DNA of 64,000 nucleotides from Candidatus Zixiibacteriota bacterium (GCA_024280775.1 JAJRPM010000012.1:186001-250000), one strand, 5' to 3'. Positions 1-8,110 are shown, counted from the stretch's first letter. Translations and numbers: made by a program. The notes: generated from the letters alone by a model not told the origin.

Positions 1-947
1 GTCTCGATTATGTACGGCAGGAATTTCTCGGTGAACCGCTCATCGAAATAGCGCATGTCCTTGCCGCTATGTTCCATGTGACGTGACAAATCGAAATCAG
101 TGCGATTATGCACACCCTCAAGCTCCTGCCAGCCGAACGGAAACAAAAACTCGATGTCATACGCCGCCTTAGCATAATGCGCCAGGTCATCGGGACCATG
201 TTCATGCCAGCGAAGTTTATCTTTATCCAGCCCCAGCTCAAGGTAGTAATTCATCCGCTGTTCCATCCAATACTCGAACCACTTCTGGTCTTCATCGGGA
301 TGCACAAAGAACTGCATTTCCATTTGTTCAAATTCGCGGGTGCGGAAAATAAAATTACCCGGAGTGATTTCATTGCGGAAAGCCTTACCTATTTGCGCAA
401 TGCCAAACGGAATCTTCTGACGTGAACTGTTCTTAACATTCAGGAAATTAACATAAATCCCTTGCGCGGTTTCCGGACGCAAATGAATCACCGCGCTTTC
501 ATCCTCCAGCGGCCCCATGAAAGTCTTGAACATCAAATTAAAATTCCGCGCCTCGGTAAATTCACCGTCACATTGCAACGGAGTCTTCGACGGTTTCTTC
601 ATACAGCGCGCATGTTCCAATTGATCGGCGCGATAGCGGCCTTTGCAAACTTTGCAATCAATCATCGGGTCGGTGAAATTCTCAATATGCCCCGAGGCCT
701 CCCAGACTTTCGGGCTCATCAGAATCGAGGAGTCCAGCCCCTCGATGTCATCACGACGATTAGTCATCGTCTCCCACCAGAAAGTTTTGATATTACGTTT
801 AAGCTCGGCGCCCAGCGGACCATAGTCCCAACAGGAGTTTAGGCCTCCGTAGATTTCTGAAGAAGGATAGACGTAACCCCGGCGCTTGCAAAGGGAAACA
901 ATTTTCTCCATGCGATCATCTGTTTTTTTCTTAGCTGACTTGTTCAT
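1..947 (-). CDS. glyS: Glycyl-tRNA synthetase, single-chain class II type (3' end beyond window)
   Basis: This enzyme charges tRNA-Gly with glycine in the cytoplasm. The frame is open from an ATG at 947 to the left edge, giving about 315 N-terminal residues of a protein that is usually about 450-500 long. It begins with a short lysine-rich stretch and then [20 protein letters not shown] and [14 protein letters not shown], the family opening. A motif-2-like region reads [20 protein letters not shown], and a Cys pair CKVCKGRY marks the insertion found in the alpha2 (eukaryote, archaea and Gram-positive) form rather than the two-subunit bacterial GlyQ/GlyS form. The gene is truncated by the window edge, not by mutation. 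No other reading of this 0.95 kb is competitive. Confidence 0.96.
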   Translation of the reverse strand, partial: MNKSAKKKTDDRMEKIVSLCKRRGYVYPSSEIYGGLNSCWDYGPLGAELKRNIKTFWWETMTNRRDDIEGLDSSILMSPKVWEASGHIENFTDPMIDCKVCKGRYRADQLEHARCMKKPSKTPLQCDGEFTEARNFNLMFKTFMGPLEDESAVIHLRPETAQGIYVNFLNVKNSSRQKIPFGIAQIGKAFRNEITPGNFIFRTREFEQMEMQFFVHPDEDQKWFEYWMEQRMNYYLELGLDKDKLRWHEHGPDDLAHYAKAAYDIEFLFPFGWQELEGVHNRTDFDLSRHMEHSGKDMRYFDERFTEKFLPYIIE

Positions 948-1010
948 CTGTGGAGTGACTCCTGATATAGTTTTTGCTGATACATATTCCCGGTAATTGC
1001 TCTACCATAG

Positions 1011-1114
1011 GTCGGGTTCCAGCGTTCATTCTTGCGAACAAAGAAACCCGACATGCTTTCGTAATTGAACCTGTCGGGTTCCGGAGTCCCATTTATGGGA
1101 CTCCGGAACCCGAC
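1011..1114. repeat. Palindromic intergenic repeat, family R4 (double copy)
   Basis: Two adjacent inverted repeats lie between glyS and recO. The first pairs GTCGGGTTCC (1011-1020) with GAAACCCGAC (1043-1052), imperfectly. The second is a perfect 20-bp inverted repeat, 1073-1092 against 1095-1114, with only two bases between the arms; the arm begins GTCGGGTTCCGGAGTCCCAT. A second, imperfect copy lies at 36954-36995 and a half copy near 61766. It could act as a transcript end between the convergent-free glyS and recO units, but it has no U-tract. Confidence 0.85.
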
Positions 1115-1151
1115 CTACGTATTCTGCCCAAGACCTCTTGATGGCCATAGC

Positions 1152-1931
1152 TTACAAATTCGCTTGCTTCAATTTTTCTAAAAACTCCAGCGAGTTAATA
1201 GTCCTCAAGTCCGCCTGGGTTTTCAGAAAAGCCAACAATAGCTCTATTAATCGTGATGACTGACTGAATCCTATTTGCTCGGTGGCCGCCTCGGCTAGTG
1301 AACCAGCTTGTAGGGTCACTGCGCAAATGAGATCCTCAGTCACCACGCCAATATAGCGTTCACCGGGAGCCTGACAAGTGGCGCAAATCAAACCGCCCCG
1401 TTCGGGAGCAAATGAGGCGCGGTCCGCATCCAGAGACTTAACCGAACGTCCGCAAACCACACAACCGGTCAAAACCGGACGATAGCCAAGCATCGAGCAA
1501 AGCCGAAAGAGATAGGCCAAAAACACCGAAGGTAAAGCGCCCCGCTCGGCGGAGTCCATGATCTCGAAATATCGCAGTGTATAGCTGAAAATATCCTGAT
1601 GAACCTCATTGTCCGGCAAAAGCTGATAAAGCAATTCGCAAGCCGCCGAAGAAAACGCCAGGCGCCCGAGAGAGCCGTCTTTGGAAAATGTCCAGTTAGA
1701 AAGTACCTGAGTTTCCGAGAGATGCCCGGCGGTGGGTTTATCAGAATCGTAATAAGTGATTTCCAAATGCGTAAGATTCAACGCTCGTCCACGCTTGGTT
1801 TTCATCGAACGTCCACCCCGGTCATTCAGCGCCAATTTTCCCCCATCACGGGTAAAAAAGCTAATAGTTCGCGAGGATTCCGACCAATTAAAGGTCCTCA
1901 ACACAAAGGCTTCTGTCTTCTTAACCGGCAT
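1152..1931 (-). CDS. recO: DNA repair protein RecO
   Basis: RecO loads RecA at gaps together with RecF and RecR in recombinational repair. The protein opens with MPVKKTEAFVLRTFNWSESS, the typical RecO OB-fold start, and carries a C-terminal zinc finger CVVCGRS...CATC as in many family members. At about 259 residues it has normal length. The frame stays open upstream to 1988, but that extension runs towards a dispersed repeat (1991-2018) and lacks family similarity, so I place the start at the ATG at 1931. A GGAG sits 12 bases upstream, which is a rather long spacing. recF is also in this window (9953-11107). Confidence 0.93.
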   Translation of the reverse strand: MPVKKTEAFVLRTFNWSESSRTISFFTRDGGKLALNDRGGRSMKTKRGRALNLTHLEITYYDSDKPTAGHLSETQVLSNWTFSKDGSLGRLAFSSAACELLYQLLPDNEVHQDIFSYTLRYFEIMDSAERGALPSVFLAYLFRLCSMLGYRPVLTGCVVCGRSVKSLDADRASFAPERGGLICATCQAPGERYIGVVTEDLICAVTLQAGSLAEAATEQIGFSQSSRLIELLLAFLKTQADLRTINSLEFLEKLKQANL

Positions 1932-1990
1932 ACGAAGAATATACTCCACAAAGCCCAAGAGTCCTACGCCCGTGAGTCGTGCGCCCATAG

Positions 1991-2018
1991 GTCATTGCGA
2001 GCGAAGCGCGGCAATCCC
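1991..2018. repeat. Dispersed repeat, family R1 (half element)
   Basis: GTCATTGCGAGCGAAGCGCG followed by GCAATCCC. The same 28 bases recur exactly at 7190-7217, and a full palindromic version lies at 55676-55765. It is placed between recO and the FtsB-like gene. Confidence 0.85.
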
Positions 2019-2053
2019 TAACGATTTTCAGGAAAACATTTACGTGGAAAAAT

Positions 2054-2416
2054 CTAACGCTGCAATTGAATCACAGTCTCACCCGGGCGGGCCAGCAAAT
2101 GGCGGGTACGCGCCACAAATTCAAGATAATGCGGGTCATCGGTCAAACGCTTGCGGGTCATATCCGCATCAACAATCCCAACCAGCAACAAACGATTCTC
2201 GGTGATCAGCTCTGCTTTTCTATCCTGCAGGCGAGAAATTCGAAATAGCCCATAGGGCCCCGCCAAGAACGAATAAACCACAAAAACCCCAACCAGAACC
2301 ACCGAGCATTTGACCGCCATCCGCCGAAAATGACTATCCCCCTGCGCCAACCGCGCCCCGACATTCTCAACAAGAGGTCGCAGCGGGTTTTTCTTTTTGT
2401 AGTAGTGTTTTTTCAT
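2054..2416 (-). CDS. FtsB/DivIC-family septum formation protein
   Basis: This is a small bitopic division protein of the FtsB/DivIC (septum formation initiator) family, expected to bridge FtsL and FtsQ-like partners at the division septum. The protein is about 120 residues. It has a basic cytoplasmic N-terminus (KKHYYKKKNPLR), one membrane segment around residues 33-52 (VKCSVVLVGVFVVYSFLAG), then a short periplasmic coiled coil (ISRLQDRKAELITENRLL) and a C-terminal block ending in ARPGETVIQL, all in the usual order. I chose the ATG at 2416 rather than a TTG two codons upstream. Family assignment is from architecture and the coiled-coil plus PGE motif. FtsB and DivIC cannot be separated from this alone. 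Confidence 0.82.
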   Translation of the reverse strand: MKKHYYKKKNPLRPLVENVGARLAQGDSHFRRMAVKCSVVLVGVFVVYSFLAGPYGLFRISRLQDRKAELITENRLLLVGIVDADMTRKRLTDDPHYLEFVARTRHLLARPGETVIQLQR

Positions 2417-2509
2417 GATCAAACATCCGCCAGCGGTGTCCTAAGAAACATCCAGCAGGGGAAGTAAGATGAAACAGTTTATAGGTAGGAGGCAAGAGGA
2501 AAGTCGATA

Positions 2510-3076
2510 CTAAATGACACCGGCGGCTATGGCCCTGGAAACTATTTTGTTACGAAATTGACCTATCGTAATCCGAGCCAACCCCTCAAGCGCTATACTA
2601 TTATTGCTAAAGTCATATTTGTCTCCGAAATTCTGGCCAGTCGAAGGAAGCTGAAAAGAAGCGGGATAGATTTGAATAGCAAGAGACACAATACCTATTT
2701 GAGGTCCAAGTTGGTTATTCATCAGATATTTTAATACTGGCCGACCTTTTCCGTAGATTTCCCCCTTTGAGTTTGCTGTATCATCTACATCCTTCACAAT
2801 TCTCTGCATCAGTGATGTAGTAGATTCACCGACATAAATCACCGTTGTACATGAGAAAATACAGTAGAGTCCTGCCTCCGTAGGCGTTACGTATTCCTGA
2901 CCCAAACTATTTTGTAGGGAAAAGCGATTGCCGTTGGAGCTTATTCCTAGTTTCGCCACATCGCATCCATCAACCATGCTTGACAAGTCTTTATGAAACC
3001 CTATCAAGAAATCAGACATGCTCAATCCTAGATTATTTGCAAGTGTCTCTAATTTGTAGGTCGCGTTAAACGACAT
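2510..3076 (-). CDS. GIY-YIG-like domain protein of unknown role
   Basis: A protein of about 188 residues. The middle part reads TEAGLYCIFSCTTVIYVGES followed by TSLMQRI, which matches the GIY-YIG nuclease core (GxY, about ten residues, YVGxS, then a basic R). The N-terminal 60 residues and the C-terminus (EGLARITIGQFRNKIVSRA) are not recognised. A strong ribosome-binding site (AAAGGAGGAGACA) precedes the ATG at 3076, so an in-frame ATG further upstream at 3115 is unlikely to be used. It stands alone between the FtsB-like gene and the reductoisomerase-like gene. Stand-alone GIY-YIG proteins include homing-type and restriction nucleases as well as UvrC-like proteins. No partner methylase is adjacent, so the target is unknown. 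Confidence 0.7.
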   Translation of the reverse strand: MSFNATYKLETLANNLGLSMSDFLIGFHKDLSSMVDGCDVAKLGISSNGNRFSLQNSLGQEYVTPTEAGLYCIFSCTTVIYVGESTTSLMQRIVKDVDDTANSKGEIYGKGRPVLKYLMNNQLGPQIGIVSLAIQIYPASFQLPSTGQNFGDKYDFSNNSIALEGLARITIGQFRNKIVSRAIAAGVI

Positions 3077-3134
3077 TGTCTCCTCCTTTGGTTGTGACCG
3101 TCGAACAGGCCTCAAATATACTCAAAAACCTACT

Positions 3135-4115
3135 CTAGCATGATTCCCTAAACTTCTTCGCCGCCTTCTCAAACTCCGGCGAAGTCATCTTCTTCAAATC
3201 TTTCTCCAGCTTTTTCAATTGCACCGGAGTCAGCGCTGAAAGTTCGCGGGCGAAGGCGCCGGATTGAATTTCCTTTAGGGCCGCTCGCATTCGCTTTTTT
3301 ACGCCTGCGTCTATTAGCTTGGGTCCGGTCTTCAGTGAACCATACTTCGCGGCTACCGAAATCCTCTGATACATTCCCTCAATTCCGAATCTCTTTATCA
3401 AACTCACTATCAAGTCCAATTGATAGCAAACTTCCAAATAGGCGTTGTCCGCTGAAATCCCCGCCTCAGTTAGGGTGGTGAAACCGGCGTGAATCAGCTC
3501 GGTGAGACCGCCGCATAGAACAGTCTGCTCGCCAAAGAGATCACCGACCGCCTCATCATCAAATGTCGTTTCAAAAAGCTTCCCTCGTCCGGAGATTCCG
3601 ATGGCCTTGGCGAAAGCCATCAGGCGCTTCTTGGCCTTGCCGCTGGTATCCTGATGTATCGCCCAAAACGCCGACATCTCAGCGTTACCCGCAACAAATT
3701 GCTCACGAACCGAAAGCCCCGGCCCATGCGGCGCCAGCATTACCACATCCACCTCCGCAGGTGGCGCCACCAATGAAAAACTCACACTGGCGCCATGCAG
3801 AAATACCAGTATCTGCTCAGGATGAAGCTGATCTACAATTTCTTTTGCAAAAGTATTCTGATGGCAATGATCCGGGAAGGCAAAAACTATTGTCTGCGCC
3901 GAGGCAACTGCCCGGCTAACATTAGCAACGGCAAACCCCGCCTGCCTGGCCTTGCGCCGTGACTTACTATCCGTCGGCAAACCAATAATAACTTCACAGC
4001 CCGAATCACGCAGGTTCAAGGCAATAGCGGCGCCCTGTCCTCCGAACCCCAAAACGGCGCATTTGCCAAGCGCTTTGGTTGTTGCTGGCCTCATTGATGT
4101 AGGTTTTGCTTTCAT
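3135..4115 (-). CDS. Ketol-acid reductoisomerase-like protein with altered catalytic residues
   Basis: The fold and most motifs match class I ketol-acid reductoisomerase (IlvC): VLGFGGQGAAIALNLRDSG for the dinucleotide site, HGASVSF with the conserved His, DLFGEQTVLCGG with two metal ligands, and the final YGSLKTGPKLI. Aligned by eye to class I enzymes, two key residues differ. The lysine of the APKGPG motif is His (MLAPHGPG), and the metal ligand Glu of the HEL motif is Gln (CYQLDLIVSL). The other metal-ligand Glu and Ser 251 are kept. No ilvB, ilvN or ilvD is nearby. It may have lost the isomeroreductase reaction or changed substrate. The start is uncertain: ATGs at 4115 and 4094 both lack a clear Shine-Dalgarno, and the open frame upstream crosses a dispersed repeat. 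Confidence 0.78.
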   Translation of the reverse strand: MKAKPTSMRPATTKALGKCAVLGFGGQGAAIALNLRDSGCEVIIGLPTDSKSRRKARQAGFAVANVSRAVASAQTIVFAFPDHCHQNTFAKEIVDQLHPEQILVFLHGASVSFSLVAPPAEVDVVMLAPHGPGLSVREQFVAGNAEMSAFWAIHQDTSGKAKKRLMAFAKAIGISGRGKLFETTFDDEAVGDLFGEQTVLCGGLTELIHAGFTTLTEAGISADNAYLEVCYQLDLIVSLIKRFGIEGMYQRISVAAKYGSLKTGPKLIDAGVKKRMRAALKEIQSGAFARELSALTPVQLKKLEKDLKKMTSPEFEKAAKKFRESC

Positions 4116-4175
4116 CAAAAGCAAAACTACGTCCTCAACTGGCCAAATGCAAGCAGGAGCGCCTACACGATCTCT

Positions 4176-4257
4176 GTCATGCTGAGCGAAGCGAAGTATC
4201 TTGTTAGGTACTAGCAGAGTGATACGAAGCGAGACTCTTCGCTTCGCGAAGAGTGAC
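4176..4257. repeat. Dispersed palindromic repeat, family R2
   Basis: An 82-bp element that begins GTCATGCTGAGCGAAGCGAA and ends CTTCGCGAAGAGTGAC, with GTCA/TGAC termini and internal inverted CGAAGCGA/TCGCTTCG segments. A second copy lies at 38369-38450. It sits just upstream of the reductoisomerase-like gene, so the promoter of that gene is inside or next to the repeat. Confidence 0.8.
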
Positions 4258-4285
4258 AATACTATGCTGTGATATACTTGAGTTA

Positions 4286-4903
4286 CTAGTGAGCAGGTGT
4301 GGTGTTTGGGAAAATCTGAGGCGCCTGCCCGCCGGTGAGCTTCTCTTTGAATGCGCTATAGCGCGACATAAGAATCAGCCCTTGAAACAAAGCAAGTATG
4401 CAGGCCAGCAGGACGCTGGTTCCAAGTTCAAGATACAGGCAAGCCGGAATAATCAACAGCAACCCCATCCCGAATGCCACCGCCAACAGAATCTCATCTG
4501 GAGCTACTTGCTTCTCCTGAAAGCGAGAAATTGTCATGTGCGGAATCATAAACAGTAAGGTAAATGCAAACGAAGCCACAAATGAAATGGCCAGAACCAA
4601 AAGTCCAGTCCCAAGCAAATCATTCTCCGCAGTCAAAGCTATAGTCAGAAGCCCCCAAAGAGTAACATACGACCCCAACCACAATTGCAGAATGCGCTTA
4701 CTCCAAAGCTTTCTCTGCGCCTGAATTGGTCCGTCAAAACCATCATCAGGATTGGGCGCCGGATTTTTTCGAGAATCAAGTATCATACTCCTGTATATCG
4801 GCGAAAGTCGCCTGATATCAAGAGCCCCTCGGGCATTGACTGGCGGGGAATATTCTCTATACTCAGGTAAGCGTCGAGGACCGTTATCAGAATTATGCGA
4901 CAA
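4286..4903 (-). CDS. Putative integral membrane protein, unknown
   Basis: About 205 residues, with a polar N-terminal 70 residues followed by four predicted membrane segments: near LWLGSYVTLWGLLTIAL, LLGTGLLVLAISFVASFAFT, EILLAVAFGMGLLLIIPACL and LGTSVLLACILALFQGLIL. I do not recognise a family. The longest frame starts at a TTG (4903), which would overlap the oppositely oriented nadC start by nine bases. The first internal ATG (4786) has AGGAG only one base upstream, too close to be a good ribosome site. The start is therefore unsettled and the first 39 residues may not be translated. The reading frame itself is convincing because of its hydrophobic periodicity. Confidence 0.62.
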   Translation of the reverse strand: MSHNSDNGPRRLPEYREYSPPVNARGALDIRRLSPIYRSMILDSRKNPAPNPDDGFDGPIQAQRKLWSKRILQLWLGSYVTLWGLLTIALTAENDLLGTGLLVLAISFVASFAFTLLFMIPHMTISRFQEKQVAPDEILLAVAFGMGLLLIIPACLYLELGTSVLLACILALFQGLILMSRYSAFKEKLTGGQAPQIFPNTTPAH

Positions 4904-5779
4904 TTACATTCCTACATTTCAATTGCCGACCTGCAAAGCAAGGTCGATTTCGCTCTATCCGAGGACATCGGAGAAGGGGACATCACCACCAACGGCGCGC
5001 TTGGCAAAGAACAAATACAAAAGGCTATCACAGCCAAACTAATAGCAAAGTCTGATGGAATCTTGTCTGGCCGCAAACTATTTGAACTGACTTTCAAATT
5101 TATTGATCCGTCAGTTGCTTGCGATTTCAAGATCGAGGATGGTAACCAGTACAATACAGGTGAGAGTCTGGCGAAAATCACCGGTCCCGCCGGAGCGATT
5201 CTGCAGGCTGAGCGCACCGCGCTAAACTTCATAGGCAAGCTGAGCGGCATTGCAACCTTGGCCGGACACTACGTCACAGCGGTCTCACACACAAGTTGCA
5301 AAATTCTCGACACCCGCAAAACCACACCCGGTTGGCGCGCGTTGGAAAAATATGCAGTGAACAGCGGCGGCGCGGTCAATCATCGCATTGGTCTTTTCGA
5401 TATGGTTCTCATCAAGGAAAATCACATCAGCGCCGCTGGCTCTATTGTTAAAGCCATTGCGAATGTGCGTGAATACTTGAGCGCCTCAAAGAAGACCAAT
5501 ATTGCAATTGAAGTTGAAATCCAAAACAAAGCCGAACTGGAAATGGCTTTAGAGGCGAAGGTAGACAGGATTTTGCTGGATAATCAAACTCCCGCTGAAT
5601 TAACGAAGTTAGTGACACATGCGCGTGAGAATTCTTCCGGCGTTGAATTGGAAGCCAGCGGAAACATCACACTCGCCAATGTCGCAGCCTATGCCGAAAC
5701 CGGAGTGGATTTTATTTCAATCGGGGCGCTGACACATTCAGCGCCAACTGCTGACTTATCTTTGCTAATATCGAATTGA
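4895..5779 (+). CDS. nadC: Nicotinate-nucleotide pyrophosphorylase (carboxylating)
   Basis: NadC converts quinolinate and phosphoribosyl pyrophosphate to nicotinate mononucleotide, the entry step of de novo NAD synthesis. At 294 residues it has the normal size. Motifs in order are ALSEDIGEGDITT near the N-terminus, ERTALNFIGKLSGIATL, LDTRKTTPGWRALEKYAV (catalytic Arg/Lys/His region), NHRIGLFDMVLIKENHI, and near the C-terminus LEASGNITL and GVDFISIGALTHS. A GAGGA precedes the ATG by about 12 bases. It is the first gene of a plus-strand run with birA, iscU and mutM. nadA and nadB are not in the window. Confidence 0.97.
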   Translation: MRQLHSYISIADLQSKVDFALSEDIGEGDITTNGALGKEQIQKAITAKLIAKSDGILSGRKLFELTFKFIDPSVACDFKIEDGNQYNTGESLAKITGPAGAILQAERTALNFIGKLSGIATLAGHYVTAVSHTSCKILDTRKTTPGWRALEKYAVNSGGAVNHRIGLFDMVLIKENHISAAGSIVKAIANVREYLSASKKTNIAIEVEIQNKAELEMALEAKVDRILLDNQTPAELTKLVTHARENSSGVELEASGNITLANVAAYAETGVDFISIGALTHSAPTADLSLLISN

Positions 5780-5789
5780 TAAGAGTGGT

Positions 5790-6800
5790 TTGTTTGTGGA
5801 TTCGTCAAAAACTGCAGAGAAACTAATAGCGCTGATTCGTCGCTCACCGTCGCGAAGATTCACTTTCCTGCGCCTAGCCGAGAAACTCGAATCAACCGAA
5901 CCAGAAATCGCCTCAGGAATTGAAACGGCTACCGCCTGGGGTTACAAATTTGGCGCTGGCGCCGGTTGGTGTCAGTTCCGTTCTGCGCCGGATGCGCTAA
6001 TTGACACGGAAATTGCCTATGGATTGAAAACCAAATCATTCGGCAAAGTTATCCATGCCTACCGCTCAGTAAAATCCACCATCACTATAGCAAACAAACT
6101 CGCCGACGATGGAGCGCCGGAAGGAACTTTGATTATCGCCGAGAAACAAACCCAGGGCCGCGGCAGACTCGGGCGAAGCTGGCACAGCCCCGAAGGTGTG
6201 GGGGCTTATCTTTCACTGATTGTCAGACCAGACCTGGAGCCGGTTGATGCGCCAGCGTTGTCGATAGTGACGGCTCTGGCGTATGTCGAGGCGCTCAAAA
6301 AGGAAACCGGGATTTCTGCGCAAGTCAAATGGCCCAACGATGTCACTATCCGGGGGCGTAAGGTTGCAGGAATCCTAACTGAGCTCACTACATTTCGCAA
6401 TGAAATCTCGCATATCGTTATTAGCGTGGGGATGAACCTCAATCACACACGTGAACATTTTCCAACTGAGCTAAGAACCAAAGCCTCGTCATTACGTATC
6501 GCACGCGGGAAAAAGGTCAATCGCATCGCAGTCATCCAGCGGTTCCTTGAATATTACGAGAGACGTTACCAACAATATCTCGACGAAGGGTTCAGTTCGC
6601 TACGCAGGAAAGTACTCAAATATTCCTCACTGATAGGCAATGACGTAATGATTCTTGGCGCGCGTGGTTATCAGCCGATTTACGGGCAGGTTCTTGACAT
6701 TGACGAGAGCGGACGTTTGGTTGTAGATACTATCGATGGACCGCAAGCCCTGCTATCCGGAGAAGTAACCTTGCAGGAGACATATAAGAATGCCAAGTGA
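5790..6800 (+). CDS. birA: Biotin-[acetyl-CoA carboxylase] ligase with N-terminal helix-turn-helix (BirA)
   Basis: BirA activates biotin with ATP and attaches it to the biotin carboxyl carrier protein; forms with a DNA-binding domain also repress biotin genes. The protein has about 336 residues. Residues 1-65 look like the winged helix (LIRRSPSRRFTFLRLAEKL). The ligase core carries KQTQGRGRLGRSWHSPEG (biotinyl-AMP loop), VKWPNDVTIRGRKVAGILTE (catalytic Lys and acceptor region) and HIVISVGMNLN, followed by a C-terminal SH3-like domain. Start choice lies between TTG at 5790 and GTG at 5796, and both are weak. It follows nadC by ten bases and its last codons overlap the start of iscU, so these genes are co-transcribed. 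Confidence 0.94.
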   Translation: MFVDSSKTAEKLIALIRRSPSRRFTFLRLAEKLESTEPEIASGIETATAWGYKFGAGAGWCQFRSAPDALIDTEIAYGLKTKSFGKVIHAYRSVKSTITIANKLADDGAPEGTLIIAEKQTQGRGRLGRSWHSPEGVGAYLSLIVRPDLEPVDAPALSIVTALAYVEALKKETGISAQVKWPNDVTIRGRKVAGILTELTTFRNEISHIVISVGMNLNHTREHFPTELRTKASSLRIARGKKVNRIAVIQRFLEYYERRYQQYLDEGFSSLRRKVLKYSSLIGNDVMILGARGYQPIYGQVLDIDESGRLVVDTIDGPQALLSGEVTLQETYKNAK

Positions 6801-7170
6801 AGATTTTGCTTATAACAAATTAGTGATGGATCATTTTCAGAATCCACGCAACGCAGGGGAAGTTGAAAACCCCGATGTCACCGCCGAGACTCGCAACCCG
6901 CATTGTGGTGATGCGATTCTACTGGGCCTGAAGATTGACAATGACACTATCACCGATGCAAAGTTCCTAACTTTCGGTTGCGGCGCAGCAATCGCCACTT
7001 CATCAATCGCCACCGAAATGTTCACCGGAAAGACACTCACCGAAGCCGCGCAAGTTACTCCCGAAAATATCATCGATGCTCTAGGCGGACTACCGGAACA
7101 CAAACATCCCTGCGCCAAGCTTGCGCCAGAGGCGCTACAAATAGCTCTAGAAAAATATCAAGCGAAATAA
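6790..7170 (+). CDS. iscU: IscU/NifU-type iron-sulfur cluster scaffold
   Basis: This is a scaffold on which [2Fe-2S] clusters are built with sulfur from a cysteine desulfurase. At 126 residues it matches the IscU-only length. The three conserved cysteine sites are present: NPHCGDAILL (with the conserved Asp after Cys-Gly), FGCGAAIATSS, and HPCAKLAPEAL. The N-terminus MDHFQNPRNAGEVENP is the family opening. It overlaps the end of birA by 11 bases, indicating translational coupling. No iscS or sufS is in the window, so the sulfur donor must lie elsewhere. Two BFD-type ferredoxins and an Mrp-type carrier elsewhere in the window could be part of the same metabolism, but this is inference. Confidence 0.92.
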   Translation: MPSEDFAYNKLVMDHFQNPRNAGEVENPDVTAETRNPHCGDAILLGLKIDNDTITDAKFLTFGCGAAIATSSIATEMFTGKTLTEAAQVTPENIIDALGGLPEHKHPCAKLAPEALQIALEKYQAK

Positions 7171-7189
7171 ACGCAACCATACACCAACA

Positions 7190-7217
7190 GTCATTGCGAG
7201 CGAAGCGCGGCAATCCC
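7190..7217. repeat. Dispersed repeat, family R1 (half element)
   Basis: An exact copy of the 28 bases at 1991-2018, placed in the 89-bp gap between iscU and mutM inside an otherwise tight operon. Confidence 0.85.
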
Positions 7218-7259
7218 AATCGATTCATAACCCAAACGCATAGCAGAAAAGAGGCGCCC

Positions 7260-7262
7260 CTG
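7260..7262 (+). promoter_or_regulatory. Non-canonical CTG start codon of mutM with its ribosome-binding site just upstream
   Basis: The Shine-Dalgarno-like AAAAGAGG at 7247-7254 is five bases upstream of CTG. The next codon is the catalytic proline, which must become the free N-terminus after Met removal. This fixes the start independently of codon identity. Confidence 0.75.
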
Positions 7263-8090
7263 CCTGAACTCCCCGAAGTAGAAACAGTAGCGCGAGGACT
7301 ACGTGAGCGAATCCTCGGCAAGAAGATTCGCAGCGCAAAGTTACGCAGTCCCAAACACAAAACAGAAAACCCTCGCAACTTCTCTAGCTTGCTCACAGGC
7401 AAAACTGTAACTGACATTGAGCGCCGGGGCAAACATCTGCTGGTCCATCTCTCAGAGAACAAAACACTTTGGTGTCACTTGGGAATGACCGGACGTTTCG
7501 TAGAAGCTGACAGTGCGTACAAACTAGATAAACATGATCATGCGCACTTTGTCTTTGCCAAAGGAAAGTCATACACCGCGCTGGCGTTTCGCGATGTGCG
7601 CAAGTTCGGCCATTTGCGATTAGTGCATACTGACGAATTATCAACTCTACCTGAAATCGCCTCACTCGGCCCTGAGCCTCTGACTATCAGTAGTCAGGAT
7701 TTCGTAGCTCTGTTTAGCGCTCGCAAGAGAGTCATCAAACCGGCATTGTTAGACCAGCACATCTTAGCGGGCATTGGAAATATATACGCCGACGAAACTC
7801 TACACGCCGCGGGGATCCATCCGCAAACTCGCTGTATGGATATAGACAAAACAACCCTGCAAGCGCTTCACAAGATTATCCAAAAGACATTGAAGAAAGC
7901 AATCTCCAGCATGGGAACCACAGTAGACAATTATTCCGGCGTAAACGGCGAACCCGGAAAATTTCAAAGCTACCTAAAAGTCTACGGCCGCGAAGGCCAA
8001 CCCTGCCACAAATGCGGCGCGCCAATCATCCGCGAAGTAATCGCCGGGCGCTCGGCGCATTATTGTGAGATTTGTCAAAGCATCAGGTAG
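7260..8090 (+). CDS. mutM: Formamidopyrimidine-DNA glycosylase, probable CTG start
   Basis: MutM (Fpg) excises 8-oxoguanine and other oxidised purines from DNA using its N-terminal proline. The protein reads PELPEVETVARGLRERILGK from residue 2, with Pro and Glu at the catalytic positions. It has the usual RRGKHLLVHL lysine hairpin, the helix-two-turn-helix region ALLDQHILAGIGNIYADE, and a C-terminal zinc finger CHKCG...CEIC with the conserved AGRSAHYC arginine. The conserved proline follows directly after CTG at 7260, and AAAAGAGG lies five bases upstream. No ATG, GTG or TTG exists at that place, and upstream in-frame starts would add residues read from the R1 repeat. I therefore place the start at CTG, giving 276 residues, the normal length. 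Confidence 0.93.
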   Translation: MPELPEVETVARGLRERILGKKIRSAKLRSPKHKTENPRNFSSLLTGKTVTDIERRGKHLLVHLSENKTLWCHLGMTGRFVEADSAYKLDKHDHAHFVFAKGKSYTALAFRDVRKFGHLRLVHTDELSTLPEIASLGPEPLTISSQDFVALFSARKRVIKPALLDQHILAGIGNIYADETLHAAGIHPQTRCMDIDKTTLQALHKIIQKTLKKAISSMGTTVDNYSGVNGEPGKFQSYLKVYGREGQPCHKCGAPIIREVIAGRSAHYCEICQSIR

Positions 8091-8110
8091 TAATAACTCT
8101 ATGAGTCTAT

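Noticed and set aside
462-842. Plus-strand ORFs within the first kilobase
   Set aside because: They are antisense to the open glyS frame, which matches glycyl-tRNA synthetase over more than 300 residues.
6978-7259. An N-terminal extension of mutM from an upstream ATG
   Set aside because: It runs out of frame through iscU and through an R1 repeat, and would place the catalytic proline inside the chain.
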